A DNA stretch of 64,000 bases from Colwellia hornerae (lineage in GTDB: Bacteria; Pseudomonadota; Gammaproteobacteria; Enterobacterales; Alteromonadaceae), in assembly GCF_007954355.1 (NCBI RefSeq), contig NZ_VOLR01000005.1:1-64000 (forward strand), in the 5' to 3' direction. The notes beneath the pieces are model-generated. The model had not been told where the DNA came from. It was given only the letters and a program-made list of their open reading frames with translations, and did not search any database. This document shows positions 44,235-53,928 of the stretch, one piece after another (position 1 is the first letter of the stretch; every line of letters begins with the position of its first letter). The translations under genes and the position numbers were made by a program.

Positions 44235-47200
44235 TTATAAGTGGATTATTTTTATTGCCTCTCTTACTTGTTCTTTGTTAATGGGCTTAACCAAATAATC
44301 ATCCATACCAGCAGATAAACATTTTTCTTCGTCGCCAACCATCGCGTTAGCTGTCATAGCAACAATAGGAATATTTTGGTAACGAGCACCCGCATTCCCC
44401 TGTCTAATCGAGGTTGTCGCTTGGTAACCGTCCATTTCAGGCATTTGACAGTCCATAAAGATAAAAGTAAATGGCTGGTTATTAGCACTTGCTTTAAGCA
44501 TTTCAATGGCATCTTTACCGTTAACGGCAATAACACATTGAGTTATTCCTATTTTCTTTAACACCGCCATAGCGACCATTTGATTAACACGATTATCTTC
44601 TACCAGTAATAAATTAACGTCTTTGGTCCAACTACTATCAACATCCGATAAGGCTATTAATTTAGCTGAAGTGGCGTCACTGATGGGCTGTTTTGCCGGT
44701 TCGTCTAATAACGTGTTTAATGCTCGCTGCAAATCAGCGGTAATAACCGGTTTAGGGAAAAAACCATCAATACCACTTTCGGCAATATCGGCTAAGTCAT
44801 GCTGAATACTCATTAGCGTCATAAACATTATTTTTAGATTTTTATAGACTGGGTTTAAACGCACTTCTTTAACAAATGCTACAGCGTCTTCGCCATTGTG
44901 TTGCGAATTCATAATCAATAAATCATAGTGAGGATTTTCTATTTGCTTATTAAATACAGTCAACGCTGGCTGTAGTGTCGTCATTATGTCAGCATCGAGT
45001 TGCCAGCAGTTCAATTGGCGTTTAATGACATTAGCACAGGATTTATTTTGCTCGATAATTAGCACACGCTTGCCTTGCAAGGCTTTAACAGGTTGTGATA
45101 AGAAAGAATCAGCTGATTTTTCTAACAATAAATCACAGCTAAATGTGCTACCTTCGCCTTGGTTACTTTCGACCTTAACATTGCCTTGCATACATAAACA
45201 AAGCTTTTTAACGATAGCAAGCCCAAGCCCTGTGCCGCCATATTCTCGTGTCGTTGAAGCATCAACTTGGCTGAATACTTCAAATAACCCTTGCTGCTTA
45301 CCTTTTGGTATACCGATACCCGTATCAGATATCGCAGCAATAATACGCCAATGCGTTGTCGAGTAATTTTGCTGGCTAAGGCGAATAATGACTTCACCTT
45401 GCTTGGTAAACTTAATGGCATTCGCGAGTAGATTGGTTAATATTTGACGCAGTCGATTTGAATCGCCCACCACCAACGACTCTTCAAGTTCAACAAGGTC
45501 GACAATTAATTCTAAACCTTTATGTTGGGCTTGTTGCGCGAAAGATTCGGCTAAGTTACCAACCATATCTCGTAAGTTAAAACTGACATTTTCAAGCTCT
45601 AATTTATTAGCATCTATTTTGGAGAAATCTAAAACGTCGTTGATCAATGTTAATAAAGAGTGAGCACTTTGCTGGGCAATGCCGATACGGTGATCTTGTT
45701 CTTGGTTTAACGGAGAGTCTTTGACTAAATCAAGCATACCAATAACACCATTCATTGGTGTTCGTATTTCGTGGCTCATACTGGCAAAAAATTCATTTTT
45801 AGCGGTTACCGCCACTTCTGCTTGCTCTTTCGCTTTAATAAGGGCGATTTCATTCTCAACGATTGCGCTAACGTCATAGTTAACACCTATCATTGATATC
45901 GGTTTTTTATTACTGTCGTAGCTAATAATCGCCGCCGCTTTAATATACTTTATTTCGCCAGTTGGCCATATAATTCGAAATTGTGTATCGTACTGGCCGT
46001 GTGTTTTAATGGCCTCATTAAAATCACGACCCGCTTTATTGATATCTTCAGGATGTACCCCTTGATTCAAAACATCTTGCGCGCTTAACAATGATTGACG
46101 TTCAACACCATAAAGCTTGAACATCCAGTCGTCCCATTTTAATTCATCACTAAGTAAATTAAGCTCCCAAACGCCGATACCGGCAGAGTCTGTCGCTAGC
46201 CTCATTCGTTGGTTGTGCTGGCTAATACTCTGTTGGGTTATCATTTTATCAGTAATATCTTGAAACGAGCCATACAAGCGGACACATTTTCCGTCGATAA
46301 ACTCAGAACGACCGCGAGCAGATACCCAAATTTCATTACCTTTAGCGGTGACCAACTGCATATCTTCCTCGTAAGTACCACCGTCTTTCATACATTTGGC
46401 AATTAATGCTTGTACTCTTTCTCTACTTTCACCCTCTTTGTAAAAATTAATCGCCTGTGTTAATTCTGGCTGATAATCATTAGGTACTTCATGAATAACT
46501 TTAGTCATCTTTGACCAGTAAACATTGTTGTTTACCAAGTCAACTTCCCAGACACCAATGCGAGCTTGCTGCGCCATTTGCTCCATTAATGATTGTTGCC
46601 CTAACAATTTATTTTTATGTTTAACACGTGTTAGCTCGGCACTTATCCAATGAGAAAACAATTGAATTAAGTCTAATTCCCTCGTGGTAAAAGGTCTTGC
46701 TGAAGCCTCAGCGCCAGAAAAATTTAACGTGCCAAACGGTTTACCATCAACAACCAATGGCACACCAATATAACTTTCTAAACCAAAATCTTGGTAACAG
46801 GGGTGATTTTTTATTTCACTATCACCTGCTTGGTGAAAAGAAATAGGTTGGTTTGCTTGTAAGGTATGAAAACAATAGGTGCTCCCTAATTCAAAGATAT
46901 CACCGGGATTAATTTCATTGTTCGGGGTATGGCAATAGACAACTCGATATTCTTGCTGATGTATTTCACTGATCAACGCGAGCGGTAAATTAAATATTTG
47001 TTTTCCCAGCTCTAGGATATCTTGAATTTTATCCGTTAAGCTTTTGTCTATATCCGAGGTTATTTTATGGAGCTTATTAAGAGTCAGTTCGGTTTGCTTA
47101 ATACCACTGATATCGTTCTGAATAACAATAAAAGACTCAGCCTTATGCTCACTATTAATCAGGGGGACTATGGTGGTACTTAACCACAGCTCTCGGCCAC

Positions 47201-48134
47201 CTTTAATTTTATTAATTGATTCGCCATGCCAGTATTCCTTAGCGACAGCCTTTTGAAATATATTTTTATAGTCTTGCTGGGTATAACCTACACCACAAAT
47301 TTCAATGACACTTTGACCAACGATATCTTCTTCACGATAACGATAGAAATCAAGAAAACGTTGATTAACTTCCGTTAAAGTACCTTTTTCATCGACACTG
47401 ACTCGATAGACAATGGCATGTTTATTTATCGCCAGCATTAACTCAACGCTTTTCTGTTTCGAAAGTAAAAGTTCATGGTGATAATTACTGATGACTCGTT
47501 GCAGCGGTCTAAAGATAAAAAAGCTGATCGCAAACAGTAAGATCATTGAGGCTAACCATAAAACGGCTTCGAGTCTTTTTATAGTAGCCATACGCTGATG
47601 AGTATGTTGCTCTAACTTGGTAACAACGACATCTAAAGAAACCCGTAAACTTTCAATTAATGCTTGATTAAACATTTCATTAATTATCGTTTTAGCATTA
47701 TTTTTATCTTGAGCCTGACTCAGCTCAATGGCACTTAAAGCGAAACGATTAACACGTTTATTAAGATCGGTTGGCGCATTAAAATAGCTATTATAAACTT
47801 CACTTGGCATACTCGTTGATTGACTAAGCGCGAGATTGTTTAAAATCTGCTGATTTTTAGTAAAGGTGCTCACCGTATCGAGCAAGTTTTTTATCAACTT
47901 ATCGTCAACTTCAGCTAGGGTTATATTGTGATAATGCTGAGTAGCTAAGTAGGCAATTTTTTGTGACAGCATTCTTTGGCCACCGGCAAGATTAATCGTT
48001 TCAACATCTTTAGTTTGCTGATTAAATAATAACATCAAACTTAAAAATGATAAGCTAATTAACACAGCAATTAACACTATCGCCAATAAATTACGACGTT
48101 TAATTTTCTGTTGTAGCACTTTTATATTAGTCAT
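44235..48134 (-). CDS. Large hybrid sensor histidine kinase (PilJ-like, PAS, GAF, two receiver domains)
   Basis: The 1299-residue inner-membrane kinase has TM1 (about 16-36), a periplasmic PilJ/type IV pili MCP-like domain (INLAGGQRMLSQKIAYLA), TM2 (about 188-206), PAS (about 225-345), GAF (about 365-505), two more PAS (about 515-770), a HisKA domain with His788 (MSHEIRTPMNG), an ATPase domain with GTGLGLAI near 960, and two receivers. The first receiver is degenerate: the phospho-acceptor is Asn (LLIMNSQ, about 1076). The second is intact with Asp1228 (FMDCQMPEMDG). No Hpt domain or adjacent response regulator is present, so output must pass to a distant partner. Confidence 0.93.
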   Translation of the reverse strand: MTNIKVLQQKIKRRNLLAIVLIAVLISLSFLSLMLLFNQQTKDVETINLAGGQRMLSQKIAYLATQHYHNITLAEVDDKLIKNLLDTVSTFTKNQQILNNLALSQSTSMPSEVYNSYFNAPTDLNKRVNRFALSAIELSQAQDKNNAKTIINEMFNQALIESLRVSLDVVVTKLEQHTHQRMATIKRLEAVLWLASMILLFAISFFIFRPLQRVISNYHHELLLSKQKSVELMLAINKHAIVYRVSVDEKGTLTEVNQRFLDFYRYREEDIVGQSVIEICGVGYTQQDYKNIFQKAVAKEYWHGESINKIKGGRELWLSTTIVPLINSEHKAESFIVIQNDISGIKQTELTLNKLHKITSDIDKSLTDKIQDILELGKQIFNLPLALISEIHQQEYRVVYCHTPNNEINPGDIFELGSTYCFHTLQANQPISFHQAGDSEIKNHPCYQDFGLESYIGVPLVVDGKPFGTLNFSGAEASARPFTTRELDLIQLFSHWISAELTRVKHKNKLLGQQSLMEQMAQQARIGVWEVDLVNNNVYWSKMTKVIHEVPNDYQPELTQAINFYKEGESRERVQALIAKCMKDGGTYEEDMQLVTAKGNEIWVSARGRSEFIDGKCVRLYGSFQDITDKMITQQSISQHNQRMRLATDSAGIGVWELNLLSDELKWDDWMFKLYGVERQSLLSAQDVLNQGVHPEDINKAGRDFNEAIKTHGQYDTQFRIIWPTGEIKYIKAAAIISYDSNKKPISMIGVNYDVSAIVENEIALIKAKEQAEVAVTAKNEFFASMSHEIRTPMNGVIGMLDLVKDSPLNQEQDHRIGIAQQSAHSLLTLINDVLDFSKIDANKLELENVSFNLRDMVGNLAESFAQQAQHKGLELIVDLVELEESLVVGDSNRLRQILTNLLANAIKFTKQGEVIIRLSQQNYSTTHWRIIAAISDTGIGIPKGKQQGLFEVFSQVDASTTREYGGTGLGLAIVKKLCLCMQGNVKVESNQGEGSTFSCDLLLEKSADSFLSQPVKALQGKRVLIIEQNKSCANVIKRQLNCWQLDADIMTTLQPALTVFNKQIENPHYDLLIMNSQHNGEDAVAFVKEVRLNPVYKNLKIMFMTLMSIQHDLADIAESGIDGFFPKPVITADLQRALNTLLDEPAKQPISDATSAKLIALSDVDSSWTKDVNLLLVEDNRVNQMVAMAVLKKIGITQCVIAVNGKDAIEMLKASANNQPFTFIFMDCQMPEMDGYQATTSIRQGNAGARYQNIPIVAMTANAMVGDEEKCLSAGMDDYLVKPINKEQVREAIKIIHL

Positions 48135-48532
48135 ATTATTTTGTTTACAATCCTTTAGCAGACCTTGAGGAAATCTCAGCGATAACCTGACTATTTCGAA
48201 GACAACGAGGATAGCTTAACCCATTAATTGATTGTGGGATATTATCAATGGCTAAGTATAGCCCCTATATTCATACTATCTAAATATTAGATTAAATAAT
48301 CAATAACTTATTAAAAATTAAGCCACTTATTTTTATCGATAAAGCCTATCCATAGTGTACTAATAAGCATTCTCATAAACATTAATCTCTTTGAGAGGTG
48401 ATAATGTGAGCCAATATAAGTAGACATAAGCCTTTATTAATGGGCTCAAGGCCAGTTGATTTAAAAATGCGCTGTTCAACACGTTAATAATTAGGCATAT
48501 TGAGCTTAACAGTAAAAAATAATGATGGTTAA
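48135..48532. other. 398-bp divergent gap between the hybrid kinase and DUF2982-like genes
   Basis: No ORF was recognised. AGCCCCTATATTCAT (48260-48274) resembles the right half of the subtilase palindrome (AGCCCCTATTTTCAT) but lacks the GGGG arm. Confidence 0.4.
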
Positions 48533-49225
48533 ATGGCTGAAAAACTTGTACAACAACCAAGCATAACAATTAAACCTATCGCTAAACATAACGGAATTTT
48601 CCTGGTTATATTGGGCGCGTTAGTTTTGTTTACTACGCTGCTATTCGCTCAGCACTACTGGCAAACATATAGATTTGCCTATATGTTTATGACCCTACTC
48701 AGTCTGGTTATCATTTTGATGGGTGTTGTTAAACTTTTTGAGCCTGCCATTAGCCTTTTTTTGACTCCAGATAAAATAATTTTCAATCACCGTTACGGTC
48801 ACTGGCAATTAGCATGGCAGGATATCAAAAGTATTAATATCATTACTGAAGTTGTGGGTTTAGACCGTGAAACATTACCTTATATAGGCATACGCTTGGT
48901 TGCTATAGAGAACATCGCTAACAATATTTCGGTTAGATTGGCGAACAGGTTGATCCATCAACAACAAGGATTGATTATTTATGGTGTTTTGCATCAGCTG
49001 ATGACAATGGAACAAGCTCAAATGAATTTCAACCCCTTTATCCTGTCAAATGGAGAGCGTGTAAAAGGCCCTGTCGCGGCATTTCTTCATCAAAGTGAAC
49101 GATTATCATCTGCTTTTGGTTACCACTTATTCTTACCTGCTGACAGTTTTGATCGAGGTATTAATGAGTTTTGTCAACTGATAAAACAATGTCAAAGGGC
49201 AAGCTCGACTTATCACCAGAGTTAA
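48533..49225 (+). CDS. Membrane protein, probable DUF2982 family
   Basis: The 230-residue protein has two adjacent membrane helices (about 22-44 and 48-70) followed by a PH-like cytoplasmic domain (LTPDKIIFNHRYGHWQLAWQDIKSINII). It resembles the DUF2982 family of Shewanella/Vibrio-type bacteria, whose role is unknown; that family call is from memory of pattern and not certain. Its TAA and the stop of the convergent transglutaminase gene share the four bases TTAA. Confidence 0.65.
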   Translation: MAEKLVQQPSITIKPIAKHNGIFLVILGALVLFTTLLFAQHYWQTYRFAYMFMTLLSLVIILMGVVKLFEPAISLFLTPDKIIFNHRYGHWQLAWQDIKSINIITEVVGLDRETLPYIGIRLVAIENIANNISVRLANRLIHQQQGLIIYGVLHQLMTMEQAQMNFNPFILSNGERVKGPVAAFLHQSERLSSAFGYHLFLPADSFDRGINEFCQLIKQCQRASSTYHQS

Positions 49226-51297
49226 TCGCTGACCTTTGGCTTTTTCGGGAGCTTTTTTAATTGTTTTGTTAATTGCCCTTGGTAGTAATTCATTTCAATT
49301 AAACACTGCGCTTTTTGTTCAGGCGTTAATGCTTGATACATTATTGCTTCAAAGCTCTGGGTATAAGCAATAAAATTTGTCGTCAATAACGGAAATCGTT
49401 CAATCACTAACCTTGAAAATTGACTGGCAGCCATAGTGTCAGGCTTTGTTAAACCTTTAGCTTTTAATAACGCTAAAATTTGCTGATACTGAGCTAACCA
49501 TTTCACTTGCGGTTTACGTTTAGCGCTCTTTAAATTAACTAACCACATCACAGACATCAATAAAATTAATGCTCCACCAATAATTGCCGCTATTTTCCAA
49601 GCACGCAAATGACCAAACCATTGTTTGAGTAAATAATATTGTTTTTTTGATGAATAGCCTAAAACCAATCGTGTCCATTGATAATCTAGAGCATCGAGCT
49701 GCAAGCGCAGGTTATTTAGCCAAGCAAGGTGTTTATAACGATGTAAATTTAGAAAGTCGTTATTGAAAAGCGCCTCTTGCTGTAACATTTGTGAAAGTCC
49801 ACTTTCTACTCGCTCAGGGTTTACCGCCGACGTGGGATCTACGCTGATCCAACCTTGGTCTTTAATCCAAATTTCAGCCCATGCATGAGCATCATATTGG
49901 TAGATACTAAGGTGACCACTTTGTTTGTTATACTCGCCGCCTAAATAACCAGTAACCAATCGGGCAGGCACACCAGACGCTCTCATCATAAAAGTAAATA
50001 CGCTGGCATAATGAACGCAAAAGCCCTTTTTAGTTTGATAAAAAAACTGATCTAATTCATGCCCTGATTTAGCCCCGGTTAATAAAGGCGGCGTTAGCGT
50101 GTAATAAAAGTCTTCTTCTCTAATGATATTCAAAATAGCTTGCGCCCGTTCAATGACGTCAGGATAACGTAAACTAAGTTGTCGTCCTTGCGCTTGTAGC
50201 TTAGGGTTACTGGCGCTAGGTAGTCGTAAACTTGTCAACCATTGATGGTCACTTAACGGCGAATTAAGCAATGACTGGGGATAACTACTGATTTGATAAC
50301 TGCTTGTTTGGCTAACCGGCTTACTATTTATAATAGTGTAATTGGGACCTTGATCGATAGTCATTTGGTTATCTTTTAAACTTTCAGGGTTGACCACCGC
50401 CAAAGAAAAGAGCCAACGTTGATAACTCGGCTCGACCATTACTTGATAACGCGTTTGTTCACCAATTAATGTCGCTGGAGTTATATCTGGCGTGTTAGTT
50501 ATGCCAGTGTTCTTTACTGAGCTAATGTTACTTTGTTGCCATGTTCGCCCATCAAAATCATCCATAACCATTGCTCGCCAGTACAATTGGTTGTATTGCG
50601 GGATATCGGTAAAAAACTTCACTCGAAAGGCCAGTGCTGAAGATCTTGCTAAATGCGCAATATCCCCCGGAGTCACACTTTCTGATAAACCTGTCTGGGC
50701 AGACTTTGCTGATGGTACCTGCCAAAAAGGTGCCACTCGAGGGAAAAAGACAAATAACACCACCGCAAGCGGAATACTTTGTAGTACCGTTTTACCACTT
50801 TGATAAAGGTTATTCTTAAGGGGTAGCGGCGTGGAAAAATACGCCGAAAGCAGGCTTAAATTTAACACCAGTAAGCAGAAGACAAAAAATGACAGAAATA
50901 AAGACTGAGAAAAAATCAGCACTGATGCCAATATAAAAACACCCAGTAAGACAATTTGATAGAAATCTTTGCGAGTAGTTAACTCTAAACTTTTTAAGGC
51001 ATAGGCAAAACAAAGCAAATGTAGCATGCTTAATAATACCCCTAATTCTTGACCGCTTATCGCGATAGCAATCGAACCAGAGCAAGCCAGCAATAAAATC
51101 ATGAGTCGCTGTGGTTTTATTGCTGGCTTGATAAGTGTTAAGCCACGCCAGCATAAACAGACACTAATAATAAGCAACATCCAGCTCGTTAATTCACTAA
51201 CGAGTAATGACACATTAAGCCCCTGACAAACAAGCAAAGCCCAAGCATGTTGAGGTAATTGGCTAAATTTTTTATTTGTCACGGTATTATTTATCAT
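49222..51297 (-). CDS. tgpA: Transglutaminase-like membrane protein (TgpA, DUF3488)
   Basis: The 691-residue protein has about six N-terminal membrane segments (residues 10-190), a periplasmic transglutaminase-like domain and a C-terminal membrane helix (about 556-576) with a cytoplasmic tail. The catalytic triad is visible: Cys in KKGFCVHYASVF (about 425), His in DAHAWAEIWI (about 467) and Asp in SVDPTSAV (about 483). TgpA is an envelope protein of unknown substrate required for viability in Pseudomonas. It is the last gene of a moxR-DUF58-tgpA operon; its ATG overlaps the preceding stop (TGATG). Confidence 0.93.
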   Translation of the reverse strand: MINNTVTNKKFSQLPQHAWALLVCQGLNVSLLVSELTSWMLLIISVCLCWRGLTLIKPAIKPQRLMILLLACSGSIAIAISGQELGVLLSMLHLLCFAYALKSLELTTRKDFYQIVLLGVFILASVLIFSQSLFLSFFVFCLLVLNLSLLSAYFSTPLPLKNNLYQSGKTVLQSIPLAVVLFVFFPRVAPFWQVPSAKSAQTGLSESVTPGDIAHLARSSALAFRVKFFTDIPQYNQLYWRAMVMDDFDGRTWQQSNISSVKNTGITNTPDITPATLIGEQTRYQVMVEPSYQRWLFSLAVVNPESLKDNQMTIDQGPNYTIINSKPVSQTSSYQISSYPQSLLNSPLSDHQWLTSLRLPSASNPKLQAQGRQLSLRYPDVIERAQAILNIIREEDFYYTLTPPLLTGAKSGHELDQFFYQTKKGFCVHYASVFTFMMRASGVPARLVTGYLGGEYNKQSGHLSIYQYDAHAWAEIWIKDQGWISVDPTSAVNPERVESGLSQMLQQEALFNNDFLNLHRYKHLAWLNNLRLQLDALDYQWTRLVLGYSSKKQYYLLKQWFGHLRAWKIAAIIGGALILLMSVMWLVNLKSAKRKPQVKWLAQYQQILALLKAKGLTKPDTMAASQFSRLVIERFPLLTTNFIAYTQSFEAIMYQALTPEQKAQCLIEMNYYQGQLTKQLKKLPKKPKVSD

Positions 51298-52292
51298 CAG
51301 TGCGACTTAGGATAAATGGCTAGCGCCATTAAGCATTGTTTACAATGAAGTTCACCTTGGCCAGGCTGTATTTTTTCTGTTGCTAAATCCAAACCAAATA
51401 CTTGCTCGCTACGGTGGTATTCACTAACGAGAAAGCACAAGTATTCTAGTTGCTTCTCAAGTCCGTGATTAGGCATATCATTAAGCTTTAACCAACACCT
51501 TGTTCCTTGTTGTTGATGATAATGTTTAGTTAATCGACCTTGCCCGCGCGCATATTGTTTCCAAGCGATACGAGAAAGTGGCTCTCCCGGAAGATAAGCT
51601 TTAAGTTCAAAGAAATCATCTACTCCTGGTTTACTCTTAGCTAAAAATAAATTGTCTTGCTCTGAGTCGCTTAAATCGCTTTGTCTATGACTCAAAGAAA
51701 TGGCTTGAGGATACACAGTACATTGCTGGTCAAAATCGATTCTTGTCCAGCTGATAAATAAACCTAAAGAAAATTCACTTGATACTTTTAGCCGACCAGG
51801 AGTATACACCCCTCGGGTTTGGTACGAACAGCGCACATAAACCGTCTGTTCTTTGGTCTCACTTTGAGCAAGATGAAAAACAGTTTGGTCATCAAAGCCA
51901 AAATTAACCGCAAAACGTTTATTAGCTGAAGATATTTTGATAGGAAAAGCTATATTTGCTTTTGCATGCCCTTGTGCGGTTTTGTCTGCAGATAAAACGA
52001 TGCCAGATAAATTAAAAAAGCTTTGCATCATGGTGGTGATAAAGACACTCGCCATTAAGTAACTTAATAGCATAATGACATTATTTTGATAATTAGTGGC
52101 TAGAAGAAATAACAACACCACAAAAATGAGATACACAAAACCAAAGCGGGTCGGCATAATAAAAATATTACGATTTGATAACTTATGCTCACTTGCCGGC
52201 GGAATTCGACGCTTTAACCAACGATTAAATCGTCTATTAATAAAGCGATTACCATAATTCTTTATCGGTTTTAACCATTTTACCACTATCAT
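51297..52292 (-). CDS. DUF58 domain protein
   Basis: The 331-residue protein has two N-terminal membrane helices (about 48-64 and 68-88) and a DUF58 domain with the typical motif DDFFELKAYLPGEPLSRIAWKQYARG near 220-245. DUF58 proteins are encoded with MoxR ATPases and transglutaminases, and resemble VWA-fold proteins. It joins the moxR gene (53 bp upstream) with tgpA (1-bp overlap). The function is not established; a membrane-associated partner of the MoxR chaperone is likely. Confidence 0.92.
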   Translation of the reverse strand: MIVVKWLKPIKNYGNRFINRRFNRWLKRRIPPASEHKLSNRNIFIMPTRFGFVYLIFVVLLFLLATNYQNNVIMLLSYLMASVFITTMMQSFFNLSGIVLSADKTAQGHAKANIAFPIKISSANKRFAVNFGFDDQTVFHLAQSETKEQTVYVRCSYQTRGVYTPGRLKVSSEFSLGLFISWTRIDFDQQCTVYPQAISLSHRQSDLSDSEQDNLFLAKSKPGVDDFFELKAYLPGEPLSRIAWKQYARGQGRLTKHYHQQQGTRCWLKLNDMPNHGLEKQLEYLCFLVSEYHRSEQVFGLDLATEKIQPGQGELHCKQCLMALAIYPKSH

Positions 52293-52345
52293 CTCTACTC
52301 TAGCGTTAACTAAATGAATGGTTATCGCTATTACTGTTATACACG

Positions 52346-53278
52346 CTATGAATTAAGCGGATTTAAGACATTAACTTGTCCGATAACCTGCTCTGAGATT
52401 TGTTGCTGATACTCGCCAAAGTGAACAGGAGTCGACTCAAGCCTATGCTGACAAACAGCACTAAATACCGCTTGAATATCTTCGGGTATTAGATACGTTC
52501 TCTCGTCCATAAAAGCCCATGCTTTAGCAGCACTGACCAGTGCTTGTCCAGCTCTTGGTGATAGAGGTCGACCGGAAAATCCTTGCTGTCTACTGACATG
52601 ATTTAAGGCGATAACATATTCAATAATATTATCTGATACCGTCACTTGTGATACTGCGGCTTGCATGGCGATAAGTTTATCGGTATCAACACAGGGCAAT
52701 AGCTTTTTATAGCTAGTGTGACTACTTTCACTCTGTAAAATTTGTTTTTCTGCTGCGATATCTGGAAACCCTAGAGATATACGCATCATAAATCTATCGA
52801 GTTGCGACTCAGGTAAGGGATATGTTCCTGCATGTATTATAGGGTTTTGCGTAGCAATAACAAAAAAAGGTTGTGGTAGTGGGTAGGTTGTCCCATCGAT
52901 ACTGACTTGATGTTCTTCCATCGCTTCAAGTAAAGCGCTTTGTGTTTTAGGGCTTGCTCTATTGATTTCATCACTTAGCACCACTTGATTAAAAATCGGT
53001 CCTCGATGAAGTTCAAATTTTTTAGTTTCCGGATTAAATATAGAGATACCAATAACATCCGCCGGTAGCAGGTCACTGGTAAACTGTGTTCGTTGATAAC
53101 TCAGCCCAAGCGTTTTTGCTAACACCTGCGCCAATGTGGTTTTACCCATGCCGGGTAAATCTTCTATCAGCAGATGACCTTTTGCTAATAAACACGCCAG
53201 TGCTAAACGTATCTCGTTAGGCTTGCCTAGAACAACGGAGCCGACCTGAACTAAAATTGCTGAAACTAAATGTTGCAT
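52346..53278 (-). CDS. MoxR family AAA+ ATPase
   Basis: The 310-residue ATPase has Walker A (LPGMGKTTLAQ, about 39-49), Walker B (VLSDEINRASPKTQSALLEAMEE near 100), sensor 1 (VIATQNP) and the C-terminal lid with GRPLSPRAGQAL. MoxR proteins act as chaperones or maturation factors for VWA-like proteins. First gene of the three-gene operon with DUF58 and tgpA. Confidence 0.95.
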   Translation of the reverse strand: MQHLVSAILVQVGSVVLGKPNEIRLALACLLAKGHLLIEDLPGMGKTTLAQVLAKTLGLSYQRTQFTSDLLPADVIGISIFNPETKKFELHRGPIFNQVVLSDEINRASPKTQSALLEAMEEHQVSIDGTTYPLPQPFFVIATQNPIIHAGTYPLPESQLDRFMMRISLGFPDIAAEKQILQSESSHTSYKKLLPCVDTDKLIAMQAAVSQVTVSDNIIEYVIALNHVSRQQGFSGRPLSPRAGQALVSAAKAWAFMDERTYLIPEDIQAVFSAVCQHRLESTPVHFGEYQQQISEQVIGQVNVLNPLNS

Positions 53279-53928
53279 AACGTCATCACCACATCATTTA
53301 AAAGAATTGCTGTCATTAAATATACCTACCAATAAAATAACAGAGCTACCAAAATAATATCAACAATTACTCAAGATAAACACCGGCAATTAATACCAAA
53401 GGGCGATCAGTTAAGTTCGGTTAAATGCCCTGATGGAGAAAAGTCACCAGAACCTGAACGTCTGTTAAATGATTAGACTTCATTTTCACTTAGACACTAG
53501 CCGGTGTTAATCGTTAAATCAGCCACTGTAGACACTAAACTTTATTGATTTGAATTTATTGTAGAAGTTGAATAAAGTTGGAACCGTCTAAATAAAGATG
53601 GAAACCGTTAAATAAAGTCGAAAACTGTAATTATTACGTTTAAGCACCGAAAATAGCCTTCAAAAAATTTAATTAAACTTTGAAATAGTTAACTTCTAAA
53701 ATATCACTTTAAGGGCTTTAGCTGCGACATTCGAGACCTTTTCTAACACCCTACATCTGCACTAAAATGGACTTCTCTGATACGATAGCGGAAGTTAGCA
53801 TCAATAGATTCTTGAGCTATTTTAGTGTTCAAGAAACATTGAACTACCTTCCTCTTGATAGTCAACAAAGCCACCATTGCCGACACTCGGCACTTAGGCC
53901 TAATTTCTTTATTTACAGCTTTTTTAGC
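53279..53928. other. 650-bp gap between moxR and the lipoprotein gene
   Basis: It holds the 20-bp-period repeat at 53571-53630. A 64-codon frame at 53767-53961 has no recognisable features and is not called. The remainder is AT-rich with no further structure. Confidence 0.45.
53571..53630 (+). repeat. Three degenerate 20-bp tandem units
   Basis: AATAAAG recurs at 53571, 53591 and 53611 with exact 20-bp periodicity; the units read AATAAAGTTGGAACCGTC, AATAAAGATGGAAACCGT and AATAAAGTCGAAAACTGT. The first unit has an inverted 15-bp exact copy at 56394-56408, on the other side of the lipoprotein gene. Confidence 0.8.

Noticed and set aside
48189-48197. TGACTATTT upstream of the hybrid kinase as another copy of the htpX/rimK element
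   Set aside because: The TCTATA and AACAG parts at the fixed distance are missing.
48360-48569. 69-codon minus-strand ORF in the kinase/DUF2982 gap
   Set aside because: It has no ribosome binding site or domain, overlaps the DUF2982-like start and looks like a chance frame.
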